Notes: generated by a model not told the origin, from the letters alone. Shown: positions 12,547 through 23,854, numbered from the stretch's first letter. The stretch is DNA of 64,000 nucleotides from Adiantum capillus-veneris (GCA_014529385.2 CM043953.1:82282338-82346337), one strand, 5' to 3'. Translations and numbers: made by a program.

Positions 12547-12704
12547 TGAAGTGCACGAGCGAGAGCGTGTGTGAGTGTGTGCAGCAATGGAGAAGAGAAG
12601 AGAAGAGGAGACCTTGTGTTACCCCTTATTCTATTATGTACATATGAATAAGTATAGTGGGCGGGCACTTGGCCTAACCGGGCACATGGGGCTTTACCCC
12701 AACA
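12547..12704 (-). repeat. Copia-3 5' LTR
   Basis: 158 bp with TG...CA ends on the minus strand. Its first bases TGTTGGGGTAAAGCCCCATG are close to those of the Copia-1, Copia-2 and Cassandra LTRs. Confidence 0.8.
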
Positions 12705-15548
12705 CGTTACTCCCTTGATTGGGAAGTTGAGGCTTCATGTCCAAAGCTACGTCGACAAAGAAGACTTTTTTTATCTCTTCTCTTCAACATGAGGATGTTA
12801 TCCTAGGGGCACCATGGTTCAACTGCATGGCTGCCAACATGAAGTTCCTTGAAAGGAGAATCTACTTCACCTACAGGGAAAAGAGCATGTACATAGATGC
12901 TAATGAGTCAGGGAACACCATATCCCTGGTAAATATGCTTGCTTTTGATAAGTCAATGAAAAGCTCTATTTTTGCGTATATGTTAGAGAATCTATAAATG
13001 ATTCTAATGTTTTCACAAGTAGCAAAAAAGGAATCAAGAGGAATAGAGTTGTCTATTTCCTAAATGGATTCCAAGATGTTTTTATTGATGACATCCCTAG
13101 TGAGCTACCTCCAAAACGAGGGGATGATGACCATGCAATAGAGCTTGTATTAGGAAGCTCACCACCTAATAAACCTCCTTATTGAGTTTCACAAGCTCAA
13201 CAAGAGGAGATCATGAGGTAAGTGCATGAATTGGTGGAAAAGGGATGGTGAGGCATAGCTCCTCCTCATTCTGTTCACCAGTACTTTTAGTTTGAAAGAA
13301 AGATGGAACATATCACATGTGTGTCGACTATAGAGCATTAAATAGGATCACTATTAAAAAAATGATTTTTCGTGCCACGGGTAGAAGATCTATTTGATAA
13401 GTTACAAGTTTTGGCCTGAAAAATGCTCCAGCTACATTCAAACTCACAATGGAAAAAAATCTTGAGGCCACTCAAATTCTCTTAGGAGTACAAGTGACAA
13501 CTCCAGGTAATCTTTCAAGTTGTGAGAGAGAATAAGCTTTTCATTAATCAAAAGAAAAGTGAATTTGTTCTACAAGAGATTCAATATTCAGATCACATTA
13601 TCTCTCAAGCTGGTATCTGTATGGATTCATCAAAAGTTGGAGGTAAGAAAAGCATGGCCTAATCCAAGGAATCTACATGAGCTAAGAATATTTATTGGTA
13701 TGTGTGCATACTAGCAGGACCATTACATGACTTAATAAAGAAAAATGTTAAGTATTCATGGACTGGTAAGGAGAAAAATGCTTTTGACAAGCTCCAAGAG
13801 AAGCTTACCTCTCAACTAGTCCTCATGCTTTCGGATCTCTCAAATCCATTTGAGGTCCAATGTGATGCTTGTTGTGATTCCCTTGGAGTAGTTTTACTTC
13901 AAGAAGGGCATGCCATAGCATATGAGAGCCGAAGACTCTGCCAATACGCGGGTCTTGGTGGGCATATACAAAAAAGAGCTTTTAGCTATTCTATATGCGC
14001 TAGTAGACACATGGAAGAACTATCTCTTGGGGACTCCATTCATCCTACAAATGGATCACAAAGCCTCAAGAAATTTATGACGCAAACCAAGATCTCTGAC
14101 AAACAAATTAGGTGGGCAAATTTTATTTTGCAATTTAAATTTCATATCGCTCACATTGCTGGCAAGCACAATCAAGTGGTTGATGCAGTTTCACAATGGC
14201 CAAGGATAAATGTGGTGTCTATAGCAACTCACAATGATCTATCTTTTATGATAGATGAGTATGTTACTGACCAAGACTTTAAGTACGTTACAACCTTTAC
14301 ATTAGAGAAGAAAAAAGAATCATTTACCTTGAAGGATGGTTATCTTCTAAACGACAATCTGCTATGTATTAATCACCAATACAATAAGAAAGTCAGGTAT
14401 GAATCCCATGCTTCTCCTTATGCGGGGCAAAGAGGGATTCCATAATCTACTCTTCGAGGAGTAGAAATGTATTTTTGTTGGTCTACCATGAAAATTAAAA
14501 ATACAAGAGTATGTTCAAAATGCGTGGTATATCAAAAATTGAAATTTGATTGAGGGAAGCAACTTGGATTGTTTCAGTCCGACAGGCTTAGCAAGAAAAT
14601 ACACTCTATGCCTATCAAAAAGACTAATTAAGGCACATCAAATGGAAACCCTCTTTAAATCTCAAATTTTCAAGTATCATGGCTTGCCAACATCCATAGT
14701 GTCGGACAATGATCCTAGAATGACCAATAATTTCTAGAAGGGTCTCTTTGAAAATCTAGGCACAAGATTGTATTTCTCTTCGGCCTACCACCCACACATG
14801 GATGGCCAAAGTGAGATAGCCAATCTTATGATACTTGATCTAATAAAGACTTATGTTACAGAAGTAGATCAACGTTCACAATGGGAGAAGTACTTCCCCT
14901 TGTAGAGTATATGTACAATAATACTATCCATACTACTACAGGAAAATCACCTTTTGAGATCATAGAGAGAAGACCTAAAACACCCTTGCTACTTAAAGTA
15001 CATGGGAAGATCTTTGCTTCTGATGATTATAGCCATGACCTACAAGAATCGTTTCAAAAGGTTAAGGAGGCTATATCCATCTCTCAACAAAGGCAAAAAG
15101 CTGCTACTGACAAGCACAGAAGGGCCTTAACGTTCAAAGAAAATGATTTGGTCCCACTTAAGTTTCCCAAGGCTCGATTGAGGCAAACGATGGGCAAAAA
15201 TCCTACGGGCCATCAAAAGTATTATGCTAAATTAACAAAAATATACAATGGTCCTTTTCAAATCTTGAAGCCAATCAATGACATGGCTTATCAACTCAAT
15301 TTGCCCAACCATTGGCTGATACACGATGCTTTTCATGTGAGCCTACTCAAGCCTTACAAAGGAGAGCCACCAAAAGAACCAATAATGAAGGACCCGCCAG
15401 AGATCAAAGATCAAGAAGAGATGTTGCAACCTGAATCAATTCTTCGACACGAAGACAAGGTACTAAGAAACGGTAACGTTATCCAATGACATCTTGTTAA
15501 GTTTAAGAATTATCCTTTTAAAGATCAACGTGCATCTAATGGAGCTTA
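12705..15548 (+). pseudogene. chromovirus (Gypsy) pol remnant
   Basis: Family order is preserved: protease end (HEDVILGAPWF near 12790), RT (DDDHAIELVLGSSPPNKPPY near 13120, FGLKNAPATF near 13410), RNase H (FEVQCDACCDSLGVVLLQEG near 13850), integrase (SIVSDNDPRMTNNF near 14695, YHPHMDGQSE near 14790) and integrase C-terminus (NGPFQILKPI, LPNHWLIHDAFHVSLLKPY). After these comes a partial chromodomain-like tail (ILRHEDKVLRNGNVIQ, VKFKNYPF). The chromodomain marks the chromovirus branch, which targets heterochromatin. There are many stops and frameshifts, including one in a seven-T run near 12767, and much of the RT core is lost. The gag side is cut at 12704 by the Copia-3 LTR. Confidence 0.88.
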
Positions 15549-16053
15549 AAAGACCTTAGGGTTAACTTTATTAAAGGCCTCCAAAAATTAGCGTTAAAAA
15601 GTCCTTTGACCTTAGTCAAGCTAGGGTTGACTTTGAGGTAGGAACCCTACCCAAGCATGAGGTGCTTCTTGGCTTGCTAACTAAAGTGCTTAAAATGTTT
15701 GTGGGAACCTTGCCCAAATCTTGAGGTGATTTTTATGTTAAAAATGAATAAGGTTCTTCAAGTGCTCAATTCAAAGATAAACTCTAAAGAGACATCAATG
15801 GTTTCATGCTTGATTAACTAAGTGCTTGAAGTAATCAATTCAAACCAAATGACTTAAGAAGCATAAAAGACACATGTTCAAATGATCCTCCACATGTGAC
15901 CCTCATGATGTGCTTGAATCCTATTGGGATAGATCTTAAAGGGGTCCAATGAGAATTTAGATGAATAAAAATAAATAATAAATTTCTTTCTCTCAAAGAG
16001 AAAAAAGAGGACACATGTCCAAATAAAATAATTAAATAATAAGAGAGAGAGAG

Positions 16054-16121
<68 letters not shown>

Positions 16122-16540
16122 GGACCAAGCATGAGAGGGGGGTATACTCTCCCGCACACACACACATACACTCTCTCACATTGTGTGGAGTGCAAACTGC
16201 AAGAGCTTCATCTCCTTCTCCAAGCTTGTTGAGAAGTGGAGAGCCTATACCAACTCTCTTGGCGATGTAATGCAAATCCAACCAAGAGCCATGCTTCAAT
16301 GCTTAAGCTTTTCTTCTTCTTCATTTTCATTACTATGTTATTATGCTATGCTAAGCAAGAAGAATGATGATAAGTAAGGAACTATTTCTTTCTCCTATGA
16401 ATGATTCTTCTTCCTCTTCCCTACCCTCATTCCCCGCTAGCTCTCTCTACCTTTGAAAGTGTTTGAGGCCTTGGGACTGAGACTTGGGATAGTTAATGCT
16501 TTTTGCAAATTTTATGTTATGCTCGTGATACATGAAGCTT
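15549..16540 (+). other. chromovirus 3' flank, possible decayed LTR
   Basis: This follows the broken chromodomain frame. It holds repeated GGGAACCTTGCCCAA/GGAACCCTACCCAAG phrases and a GA tract (16061-16119). I could not define LTR ends. No gene is seen. The CACTA left end lies at its right border. Confidence 0.35.
16061..16119. repeat. (GA)n microsatellite
   Basis: Pure GA tract with an imperfect GAGAGAAAGAAAG lead-in from 16042. Confidence 0.9.
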
Positions 16541-16655
16541 CACTACAAGAAGTACTTCACATTAGCAGCGCTCGCACTGCGACGCTCAAAAGTGAAAATC
16601 GACGGCGTCGCTATGGGCATCGCTATTTTCTTTGGTGCATAGCGATGCCGATAGG
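16541..16655 (+). repeat. CACTA left terminal and subterminal region
   Basis: CACTACAAGAA at 16541, followed by GCGACG, GTCGCTATG, ATCGCTATT and TAGCGATG motifs in both orientations. These are typical candidate binding sites for a CACTA subterminal-binding protein. Confidence 0.75.
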
Positions 16656-16774
16656 GGTAAAAAATAAACTGAGAGCGCCCAAAACTCATATCTCAAATCC
16701 AAGTTTCGGCGCTCAAGCGAAAGAGGTAAACCTGCGGTCTCCCTCCCTCTCTCTCTCTCTTTCGTCCCCCCCCC

Positions 16775-16775
<1 letters not shown>

Positions 16776-16843
<68 letters not shown>
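16776..16843. repeat. (AC)n microsatellite
   Basis: 68 bp AC repeat just inside the CACTA left end. Confidence 0.95.
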
Positions 16844-16847
<4 letters not shown>

Positions 16848-16975
16848 AGAGGAAGGAGAGCCAAGTATGCTCCTTCCCTCTCCTCTCTCTCATGTTACCT
16901 TCCCCTCTTTCTTTCTCTTTCCCTCTCTCGCTTCTCTCTCTCTCTCACACATACACACACACACACTGTGTCTTT

Positions 16976-16978
<3 letters not shown>

Positions 16979-17041
<63 letters not shown>

Positions 17042-17049
17042 GAGAGAGA
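16979..17049. repeat. (AG)n microsatellite
   Basis: AG repeat with a single interruption at 17029. It is followed by imperfect GA-rich sequence that reaches the LINE tail at 17143. Confidence 0.95.
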
Positions 17050-17192
17050 TAAAGTAAAGAGAGAGAATGAGAGAGAGAGATATAAAGCAAAGAGAAAGAG
17101 AGAGAGACAGGAGAAAACAAAGAGAAAGAGAAAGAGGGGAGAGATAGATAGATAGATAGATTTTATTATCGTCCTCGGAGATCAAATATGAC

Positions 17193-20100
17193 CTATGGGA
17201 CCAATGTTACATGTGATGTAGTATGTGTATGGCTGATGAGTGACTCTCGATGCTCCAAAATTGTAGTGATGAGAGTCGCAATGGAGAGCCCACACTTTGG
17301 CTGGGAGAGGAAAGTGTGTAGGTCTAAGTTATGGCTGAAAATGTGAGAGAAGCAAGTTCGGATATGATCAAAAGCTGAGCACTCTAGTAGTGTGTGGTAC
17401 TCAGACTCTCGAACTTGTAGTGAGCATAATGTGCACAATCGATTTGACTCTTCTCCATTGCCCCAACGCCCTATCTCGCATCGAAGGAAATGGGAGCTAA
17501 GCCGAATTGCTGCGATAGTGCGTATCGCGGACAAGGGAATAGGCTCAAGCATGTAAGTGTGAGTACGGTTTCCTCTCTTAGCGAAGAACATGGTTTTGTA
17601 GTTGGGGGCAATATAGGTGGTGTAATGTATGAAGCGTGACCCACCGGATTTCTCCCAAGCCGTAATACATTGGCGTTGTAGAAAAGCTTCATTCACTTGA
17701 GAGTCAATTGAAGCATCATGTAGCAAGTGTAATGCATCCCATCTCCCAAACCACTTCTTTATGTCTTGCATCCATCCCGTGCTCAAGATCTTGCTTTTAT
17801 GCGTCTTTTGAACTTTTTTGCTTGCTTCCCATGCAATTGTAGGAAGTCGATGTGAGGGGTTTTGACGCATCTTTATCATGTACTCCACAACCCTTTCCAT
17901 GCCCATAACCTCAATTGGAAGAGATCCCGACTCAAGAAGTAGGAGCATATATGGTGTTTGTGTCTTAACTTGGAGAAAGTTTGTAAGAAAATGCTTTTGG
18001 ACATTCTCAAACTCTTTCCAAGTAGACTTTGAGATACTCCCGCCCCACACTTCAACTCCATAAAGAAGAACCGGTGTCACCAATGCATCAAAAAGATACT
18101 TCTTGAGAACCCAACACTTGATGTTTCCCGCATTACACATGTTCTCAAATGCATAATATGCTCTCTTTCCCGCTTCCAAACGACGCATAGCACATTCATG
18201 CCACTTGTGATTGGATGGAACCTCAAGGCCAAGGTACTTAAAGCTCTCAACAACTTCAAGTGTCTCGTTGTTGTACACAATGCATGGCTTCTCCTTATGG
18301 TTGGTTTTCACAAGCATAACCTTTGTTTTGGATTCATTTACAATCAGCCCACTATACAAGCAAAAGTTCTCAAGGACAACCATAAGCTTTTGTGCATCTT
18401 CTAAAGTGTGTGCTAGAAGCACTACATCATCCGCATACAACAAAAGCATGATTACCGCATTGCAAATAGTGACCTCTTCAATGCCTTCTTCTTGCATAAA
18501 GTCAAGTACCATTTGTTCCAATTGATCGATGCATAGACCAAAGAGAGTTGGTGACAATGGACATCCTTGTTTAACCCCAATAGTGCTTACAATTTTTTTT
18601 GAAATTTCTCTTCCCATGCGCAATTGACAAATCACCTTCTCATAGATTCGAGAAACCGCAAGCATAAACTCACTTGGCACTTGGAGTTCTTCCATCCTTC
18701 TCCACAAATTGTTATGTGGAATCATATCAAAGGCTTTCTTAAAGTCCACAAAACAATAATACAATCGCTTGCCTTTCAACCGACTTTCCTCCATGAGAAC
18801 ACGAAGAGTGACAAGATGATCAATGGTGCTATGGCATCGACGAAAACCCGCTTGTCCCTTTGCACGCTTGTCATTCTCTTCAGCCCAATCCCTCAATTTC
18901 ATCTCCATTATGCACCCAAACAACTTTGCCATAAGAGACCCAATCATTATAGTCCGGTAGTTGCTTACATTCTTTACATCCCCTCCTTTATGCAAAGGCT
19001 TAACCCAATTAGTACTCCAATCATAAGGCATACCATGTTGAAGTGCAAGGTTGAACATATCACACATCCACTCATGGGTAAAATCTCCCGTCCATTTGAT
19101 CATCTCCGGCTTGATACCTTGAAGATCTCCCGCTTTGCGAGTGGCTAACTTTTCAAGCCCACCGCATACATCCTCAATAGTAAAAAAAGACGGCATACAT
19201 GGGAGTGAACCATAAAATGGTATTTTTTCAGTATTTTCTTGCTCATATAATTGCCTACAATGTGTGTACATATCCACTAGACTCAAGTTACCAAAATTCT
19301 CAACCCGCTTGCCTCTCAAGTTTGTCCAAAATCTTCCACATGCATGTGCCTTTTCTTGGACTTGAAATTCTTGTTGCTTTACTTCCCATCTTCTTCTCTT
19401 CTTTTGAATCAATGCCTTGTATGTATGCAAATGACTTTGATAGTTGTCTTTGTCCATAGTTGCATCAAGCTTTATCAAGGACTTTCGAGCATCTTGACAT
19501 TCTTTATCAAACCACCTTTTGCGTGATCTATCTTTGTTGATACCATGGAGATGCTTTATGGCAAAGCATTCTTCCGCACAAGAACAAATAGCTTTCTTGA
19601 AAGCTTCCCATTTAGTTTCCAATGGTGCATCACATTGAAGCTTTGTCATCCATAATTTTTTCTCAACCATTTCAATGTACATTGGTGCCCGTTTGAAATC
19701 CATACATAGTGATAACTTCTCTTTCCTTTGGCTGAGATTATCATGCTTAGTTGCTTCTCCACATGAAAGGTCAATACATAAGGTGCGATGGTCGGATTCC
19801 GGGGTCCATTGACCAAACATAAAACTCTTTATGCGATACATGATGGCTTCAGAGAGTAGCATATAGTCAATCACACTATCCCCATTATGTCTTCTACATG
19901 TAAATCCATTGGTTCCACTCCACAAAGATACACCATTGGCAATGAGCATACCCGTGCTATTACACATGTGTAAAAGTAACTTTCCATAGTGATCCGGCTC
20001 TTTCTCATCCATTGAAGTACGATCATACAAGTGAACTTCCTCCAACTCCCTTGAAATGTATGGCATATCAAATTGTTGAGTATCATGTTGCAATGTTTTT

Positions 20101-20584
20101 GTGCGAGCATGATATCCCCAAATACAATAACATCACCTTCACCTTTGAAATAAGCAATGTCCTCTTCCAAATCAGAAAATGGTTGATCTCTATCTATGCA
20201 AGCATAAAAGGGAGAATCATGATGAGGAATGTAGCAACCGGCTACAAAAATGGGTGCTCTTTTTGGTGTCATAATTATCAGCCATACATAACGTTTGTAC
20301 TTGTCATCTTTCACAATTGATACAAAATCTTCCAATCCTTTCTTAACCATACATGCTAACCCTCCTTGTCCTCTTCGTTGCTTGAGATTCTTTGACCACA
20401 TCAATGAATGTACATTGTAATCCTCCAAGCCGTTAATCTTTTGTGTATCATGCTCCCAAGTTTCAACAAGAAGTACAACATCGTCTTTGCTTGTTAGTTC
20501 ATCAATGCCAACCCCCGCATTCCATGGGTATCCATTACAATTCCAAAAGCATATTTTCAATTGTAACTCGGTCTCATAGGTCAC
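17193..20584 (-). pseudogene. LINE ORF2: AP endonuclease and reverse transcriptase
   Basis: The N-terminal part (20584 to about 20110) is an apurinic/apyrimidinic-type endonuclease: ICFWNCNG, then LLVETWEHD with the metal-binding Glu, then DVIVFGD. At 20103-20113 one base is missing exactly in the GD-x-N-A-R catalytic motif. The +1 frame resumes with ARTKTLQHD and continues to DYMLLSEAI and PESDHRT, the catalytic SDH, near 19790. The reverse transcriptase follows with FVDFKKAFDMIPH, KQGCPLSPTLF and LYADDVV (near 18430, catalytic Asp pair), then FKYLGL. Near the C-terminus CTLC...EYHTLLEC gives a C-C-H-C pattern. About 1,130 codons in total, normal for L1-like ORF2. It would nick target DNA and copy the LINE RNA. 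Confidence 0.92.
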
Positions 20585-20590
20585 GCATCC

Positions 20591-21085
20591 CTATTTGCTT
20601 GAGAGACTTGCCTCCTCCTTGGGCACATTTTCTTCATGAGAGATCTCCTTGTTTTTATTATTCTTTTTCTCATATGCCTTGCGACGCATATTTTGTTGCT
20701 TAATAGTGAGATCTTCACATACAAAACATTTTGTATCCCTCAAATAGATCCAACTATTATCAAGGATAATCTTTCGCTTGGTCTCATCCGGCATGGTGCA
20801 TACAATTGCCCGTTCTCCCGAGCGAGGAGCTCCTTGCTTCCCCACTCTATGTGCTCCATAGACCATAACTCCGGACATGCCAAAGTGGGTTTTGAAGAAA
20901 TCTTCAATAACAATGGCAAGAGAAGGAGGTGTCTCTAACTTCTCTTCGGGAATTCCACGAATAACAATGTTCTTGGAACGTCGCTCCCGTTCCTTCAACT
21001 CCTCCACATCCACATTCTCAACATTCTTTGTTGGAACCATAGCTTGCATGAGTGAGGAATTAGAAACCACATTGCTACCACACAT
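20591..21085 (-). CDS. LINE ORF1, RNA-binding protein
   Basis: A 164-codon frame starts at an ATG (21083-21085). It holds the L1 ORF1 RNA-recognition-like region: RRSKNIVIRGIPEEK, then VYGAHRVGK, RAIVCTMPDETKRKIIL and CEDLT, ending in a lysine-rich tail. No CCHC knuckle is visible, so it may be a short form or 5'-truncated; an in-frame TAA lies about 40 bases upstream of the ATG. The protein would coat LINE RNA and act in the ribonucleoprotein. Its stop codon TAG (20591-20593) is in the same frame as ORF2. Only two sense codons and a GTG separate it from the first recognisable ORF2 residues. Confidence 0.82.
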   Translation of the reverse strand: MCGSNVVSNSSLMQAMVPTKNVENVDVEELKERERRSKNIVIRGIPEEKLETPPSLAIVIEDFFKTHFGMSGVMVYGAHRVGKQGAPRSGERAIVCTMPDETKRKIILDNSWIYLRDTKCFVCEDLTIKQQNMRRKAYEKKNNKNKEISHEENVPKEEASLSSK

Positions 21086-21117
21086 TAGAGAGATAAATGA
21101 GAGAAAATATGAAATGA

Positions 21118-21610
21118 AATGTTATATTAAGATTTAGGGTTAGGTTAGATTTAAAATTACATTAGATTAAGATCTAAGATTAAGTTAGATTACATTTAAC
21201 TTATATTTAAAATTTATGCTAAATTTAAAATTAGGTTAGACTTAAGATTATGTTAAGATTTGAATTAGATTTAAGATTAGATTAGATTTAGGTTTATGTT
21301 GAGTTTAAGATTATGTTAGATTTAAAATTAGGGCAAATATTTAAGATTAGCTAGGTTAGATTTAAATTAGACTACATTTAAGTTTAGGATTTAAGATTGG
21401 ATTAGATTTATGTTTATGTTGATCGAGTTTAAGATTATATTAGATTTAGATTTAAGATTAATACAAGATTTAAGATTAGATTAGATTTATATTTAAGTTA
21501 GATCACATTTAGGTTTAGGTTAGATTAGATTAGATTTAGATTTATGTTGAGTTTGAGATTAGGTTAGATCTAGATTTATGTTAGATTAGATTTAGGCTAG
21601 ATTTTAGGGC
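21118..21610. repeat. degenerate TTAGATT / TTTAAGATT tract
   Basis: About 500 bp of variations on TTAGATTTAAGATTAGG with no strict period, including GGGTTAGGTTAGATTT near 21138. It lies just upstream of LINE ORF1 on the minus strand, so it may be the LINE 5' UTR or a degenerate minisatellite it inserted into. Some words resemble plant telomere units, but no run of TTTAGGG is present. Confidence 0.7.
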
Positions 21611-21953
21611 ATGTCAATGAAGGCTTTGCCCAAAGAGCAAATACTAGGTATGCAACAATATGTATATTCCCATATGAATGTGACACCTATTAACTCACCC
21701 ACTAACCATGTTCAATTAGCTCAGAATCACCATATGTTCAATTAGGTTAGATCTAAGATTATATTTTGGATTTATTTTCTATATTAAAGTCTACCTTCGG
21801 GATTACAGAAGAAAATTAGAGTTAGGCGAACAGTGATCCCTCTCTGCCTCCCTACGGATGCGACCTTAAGTTGGAAAGCTTTCAACGACATGATACTCAC
21901 ATTGGAAGCCAACATGTAATGTGCTAAGTAATCCCTCGAACAAGGATCTGTTG
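21611..21953. other. no recognisable gene
   Basis: Anonymous sequence between the TTAGATT tract and the first direct repeat. Confidence 0.4.
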
Positions 21954-22188
21954 TGAAGAGATGCTAAGATGCTGTGAATTGCTACATCTAGAGAAGAGGC
22001 AAAGGGGTTTTTTCCACTACATGCACTGTCATGTAGACGTGGGTGTGTAGATTTCTTGTACCCACAAATATAGGCATTGACCAATAAAAACGAGATTATA
22101 ACCCGGTGGTTCTGATCTCCGTGCACCTCCAGACCGAGGTGTGCGAGGATCGGACATGACTAGAGAATGTGAGGTAGTTTACAATGTG

Positions 22189-22279
<91 letters not shown>

Positions 22280-22365
22280 AAGACGGAGGATGCCAATAGA
22301 AGATTAAATTTATGTCCAGGTTAAAAGATTTTTACATTCATTATGAGTAGTGACGATGATGTGGG
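21954..22365. repeat. direct repeat DR1 (partner 23476-23854)
   Basis: About 410 bp shared with DR2, from TGAAGAGATG to GATGTGGG, with a (GA)n at 22192-22276 in the same relative position. The ends are not TG...CA, there is no primer site and no target duplication, so these are not convincing LTRs. The pair flanks a 1.1-kb segment holding the HIPP-like fragment. Confidence 0.8.
22192..22276. repeat. (AG)n microsatellite in DR1
   Basis: 85 bp, against about 53 bp at the matching position in DR2. Confidence 0.95.
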
Positions 22366-22514
22366 TTAATCAAACCGCATGTTGAATAAATCACAAAACT
22401 CCTCACATGAGGAGGGCAAGAGAGTCGAGAGAAGTGAGTGGAGGATCGAACAACTTTACAAAAGTAAGCAACTAGAGCCATGAGAGGAAGTGAAAAGCTT
22501 TTTAAATCTCTCTA

Positions 22515-22790
22515 TTACATAAGGGAGCAAGAGCCAAGAGATGGTGTATCTTGGTGAGAGTAAGGGTTATGGTAGTAGAAGCCATGGATAGCGGTTATAG
22601 TGATAGTTAATAGCATAAGGGTTATAGTAGTAGGGTTGAAGTGCACCTCGCTCAAGGGGTGGTGGTGGGTCCTCCACCCAATAGTTTGCACCCTTGCATG
22701 TGTATAACGCTCTTTTGATTTTGCGCTCACATCCTGGGCAATCCATGGCCACGTGCATCTCCAACACCTGGTTTTTTGACTACAAGATTT
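22515..22790 (-). pseudogene. HIPP-like gene fragment (heavy-metal-associated domain, CaaX end)
   Basis: On the minus strand, EMHVAMDCPGCERKIKRAL matches the start of a heavy-metal-associated domain, with the two metal-binding cysteines in DCPGC. It is preceded by a possible splice acceptor (AAAAACCAG before GTGTTGGAG). A proline/tyrosine-rich stretch follows (PPPPLE, QPYYYNPY). In a shifted frame it ends PSLGSCSLM and a stop, where CSLM fits a C-terminal isoprenylation box. Plant HIPP proteins have exactly this order: HMA domain, proline-rich linker, CaaX. The second half of the HMA domain is missing and there is at least one frameshift, so this is a broken fragment. It lies inside the CACTA element, which suggests capture, but an insertion-split relic is also possible. 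Confidence 0.65.
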
Positions 22791-22797
22791 GATTGTG

Positions 22798-22828
<31 letters not shown>

Positions 22829-22896
22829 TCTCCTTCCTTGCCCATGAAGGCAGGAAATATGCCTGTGAAGGCAAGCTACCTTATCAACTACTCTAG

Positions 22897-22900
<4 letters not shown>

Positions 22901-22944
<44 letters not shown>

Positions 22945-22969
22945 CACACACACACACACACACACACAC
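22901..22969. repeat. compound (CT)n-(AC)n microsatellite
   Basis: CT 22901-22940 followed by AC 22944-22969. Confidence 0.95.
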
Positions 22970-22991
22970 TGGATTAGTTAGCATTATAGCG

Positions 22992-23016
22992 GTCTCTCTC
23001 TTTCTCTCTCTCTCTT

Positions 23017-23070
<54 letters not shown>
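22992..23070. repeat. (CT)n microsatellite
   Basis: Nearly pure CT, slightly interrupted in its first 40 bases. Confidence 0.95.
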
Positions 23071-23074
<4 letters not shown>

Positions 23075-23171
23075 ATGCATGCACATACACATAACAAAAA
23101 TGCCGATTTGCAGCAACACAGGTACACTAGGCAAGCTGCAATAGGTTTGTGCAACCCATTTCGCCCGGACG

Positions 23172-23220
<49 letters not shown>

Positions 23221-23278
23221 ACATACATACACACACACACACATACACACACACACACATATGCACACACACACACAC
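23172..23278. repeat. compound (CT)n-(AC)n microsatellite
   Basis: CT to 23220, then ACAT/AC repeats to 23278. Same arrangement as 22901-22969. Confidence 0.95.
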
Positions 23279-23475
23279 ATAAGATGAAAATTCTGAGTTA
23301 TCGACTTGCCTCTTCCATCACTCAAGTTGAATAGAAGAAGAACACGTTCTGTTGCTGCCTAGCCTTTGAACATTCCAAAGCTACAAGCACCTTCAAGCTC
23401 TACATAAAAAAAGAGAGAGATGGTTGGGCTTCTTGTAGGCTTAGCTTTCCTTGCAAGATCAATCATTCACTGCTA

Positions 23476-23713
23476 TGAAGAGATGTTAAAACGCTATGAG
23501 TTGCTACATCTAGAGAAGAGGCAAAGGGGTTTTGTCCACTACAATGCACTATCATGTAGACGTGGGTGTATAGATTTTTCGTACCCACAAATATAGGCAT
23601 CGACCAATAAAGACGAGATTATAAGCCGGTGGTTCTGATCTCCGTGTACCTCTAGACCGAGGTGTGTGGAGATTGGACATGACTAGAGAATGTGAGGTAG
23701 TTTACGATGTGAA

Positions 23714-23772
<59 letters not shown>

Positions 23773-23854
23773 CAGAGGATGCCAATAATTAAAAAAATTT
23801 ATGTCCAAGTTATAAAGTTTTTACATTCATTATGAGTAGTGACGAGGATGTGGG
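23476..23854. repeat. direct repeat DR2 (partner 21954-22365)
   Basis: See DR1. Includes (AG)n at 23717-23769. Scattered substitutions separate the copies. Confidence 0.8.

Larger units (their letters stand above)
9600..12704 (-). mobile_element. Copia-3, decayed minus-strand Copia element
   Basis: The 5' LTR is at 12547-12704 (reverse complement TGTTGGGGTAAAGCCCC...GTGCACTTCA). It is followed on the minus strand by TGTTATCATAGC at 12533-12544, a 10-of-12 match to the initiator-Met site. Reading leftward there is a gag piece (10731-10931), a zinc-knuckle plus protease piece (10332-10709) and a tiny RT-tail echo near 9600-9785 (ASAFGSLMYEI, which resembles the ASAVGSLMY motif of Copia-1). Integrase and most of RT are missing. 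The 3' LTR was not found. The stretch 11145-12530 has no readable frame and is presumably decayed leader and gag. Confidence 0.7.
17143..21085 (-). mobile_element. LINE (L1-type non-LTR retrotransposon), nearly complete
   Basis: Minus-strand element with an ORF1-type RNA-binding protein, an endonuclease, a reverse transcriptase and a C-terminal zinc-binding motif, in that order. Its 3' end on the minus strand passes the ORF2 stop at 17193 and ends AATAAAATCTATCTATCTAT, a short (ATCT)n tail instead of poly(A). A GA-rich microsatellite field follows. The 5' border is not certain, and upstream of ORF1 lies a TTAGATT-rich tract (21118-21610). I found no target duplication. Only one clear frameshift and one in-frame stop separate this copy from an open element, so it is probably young. 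Confidence 0.88.

Noticed and set aside
18624-19148. Plus-strand 174-codon frame within the LINE
   Set aside because: Antisense shadow of the reverse transcriptase frame.
21954-23854. DR1/DR2 as LTRs of a small retrotransposon
   Set aside because: No TG...CA ends, no primer site or purine tract, no target duplication; treated as plain direct repeats.
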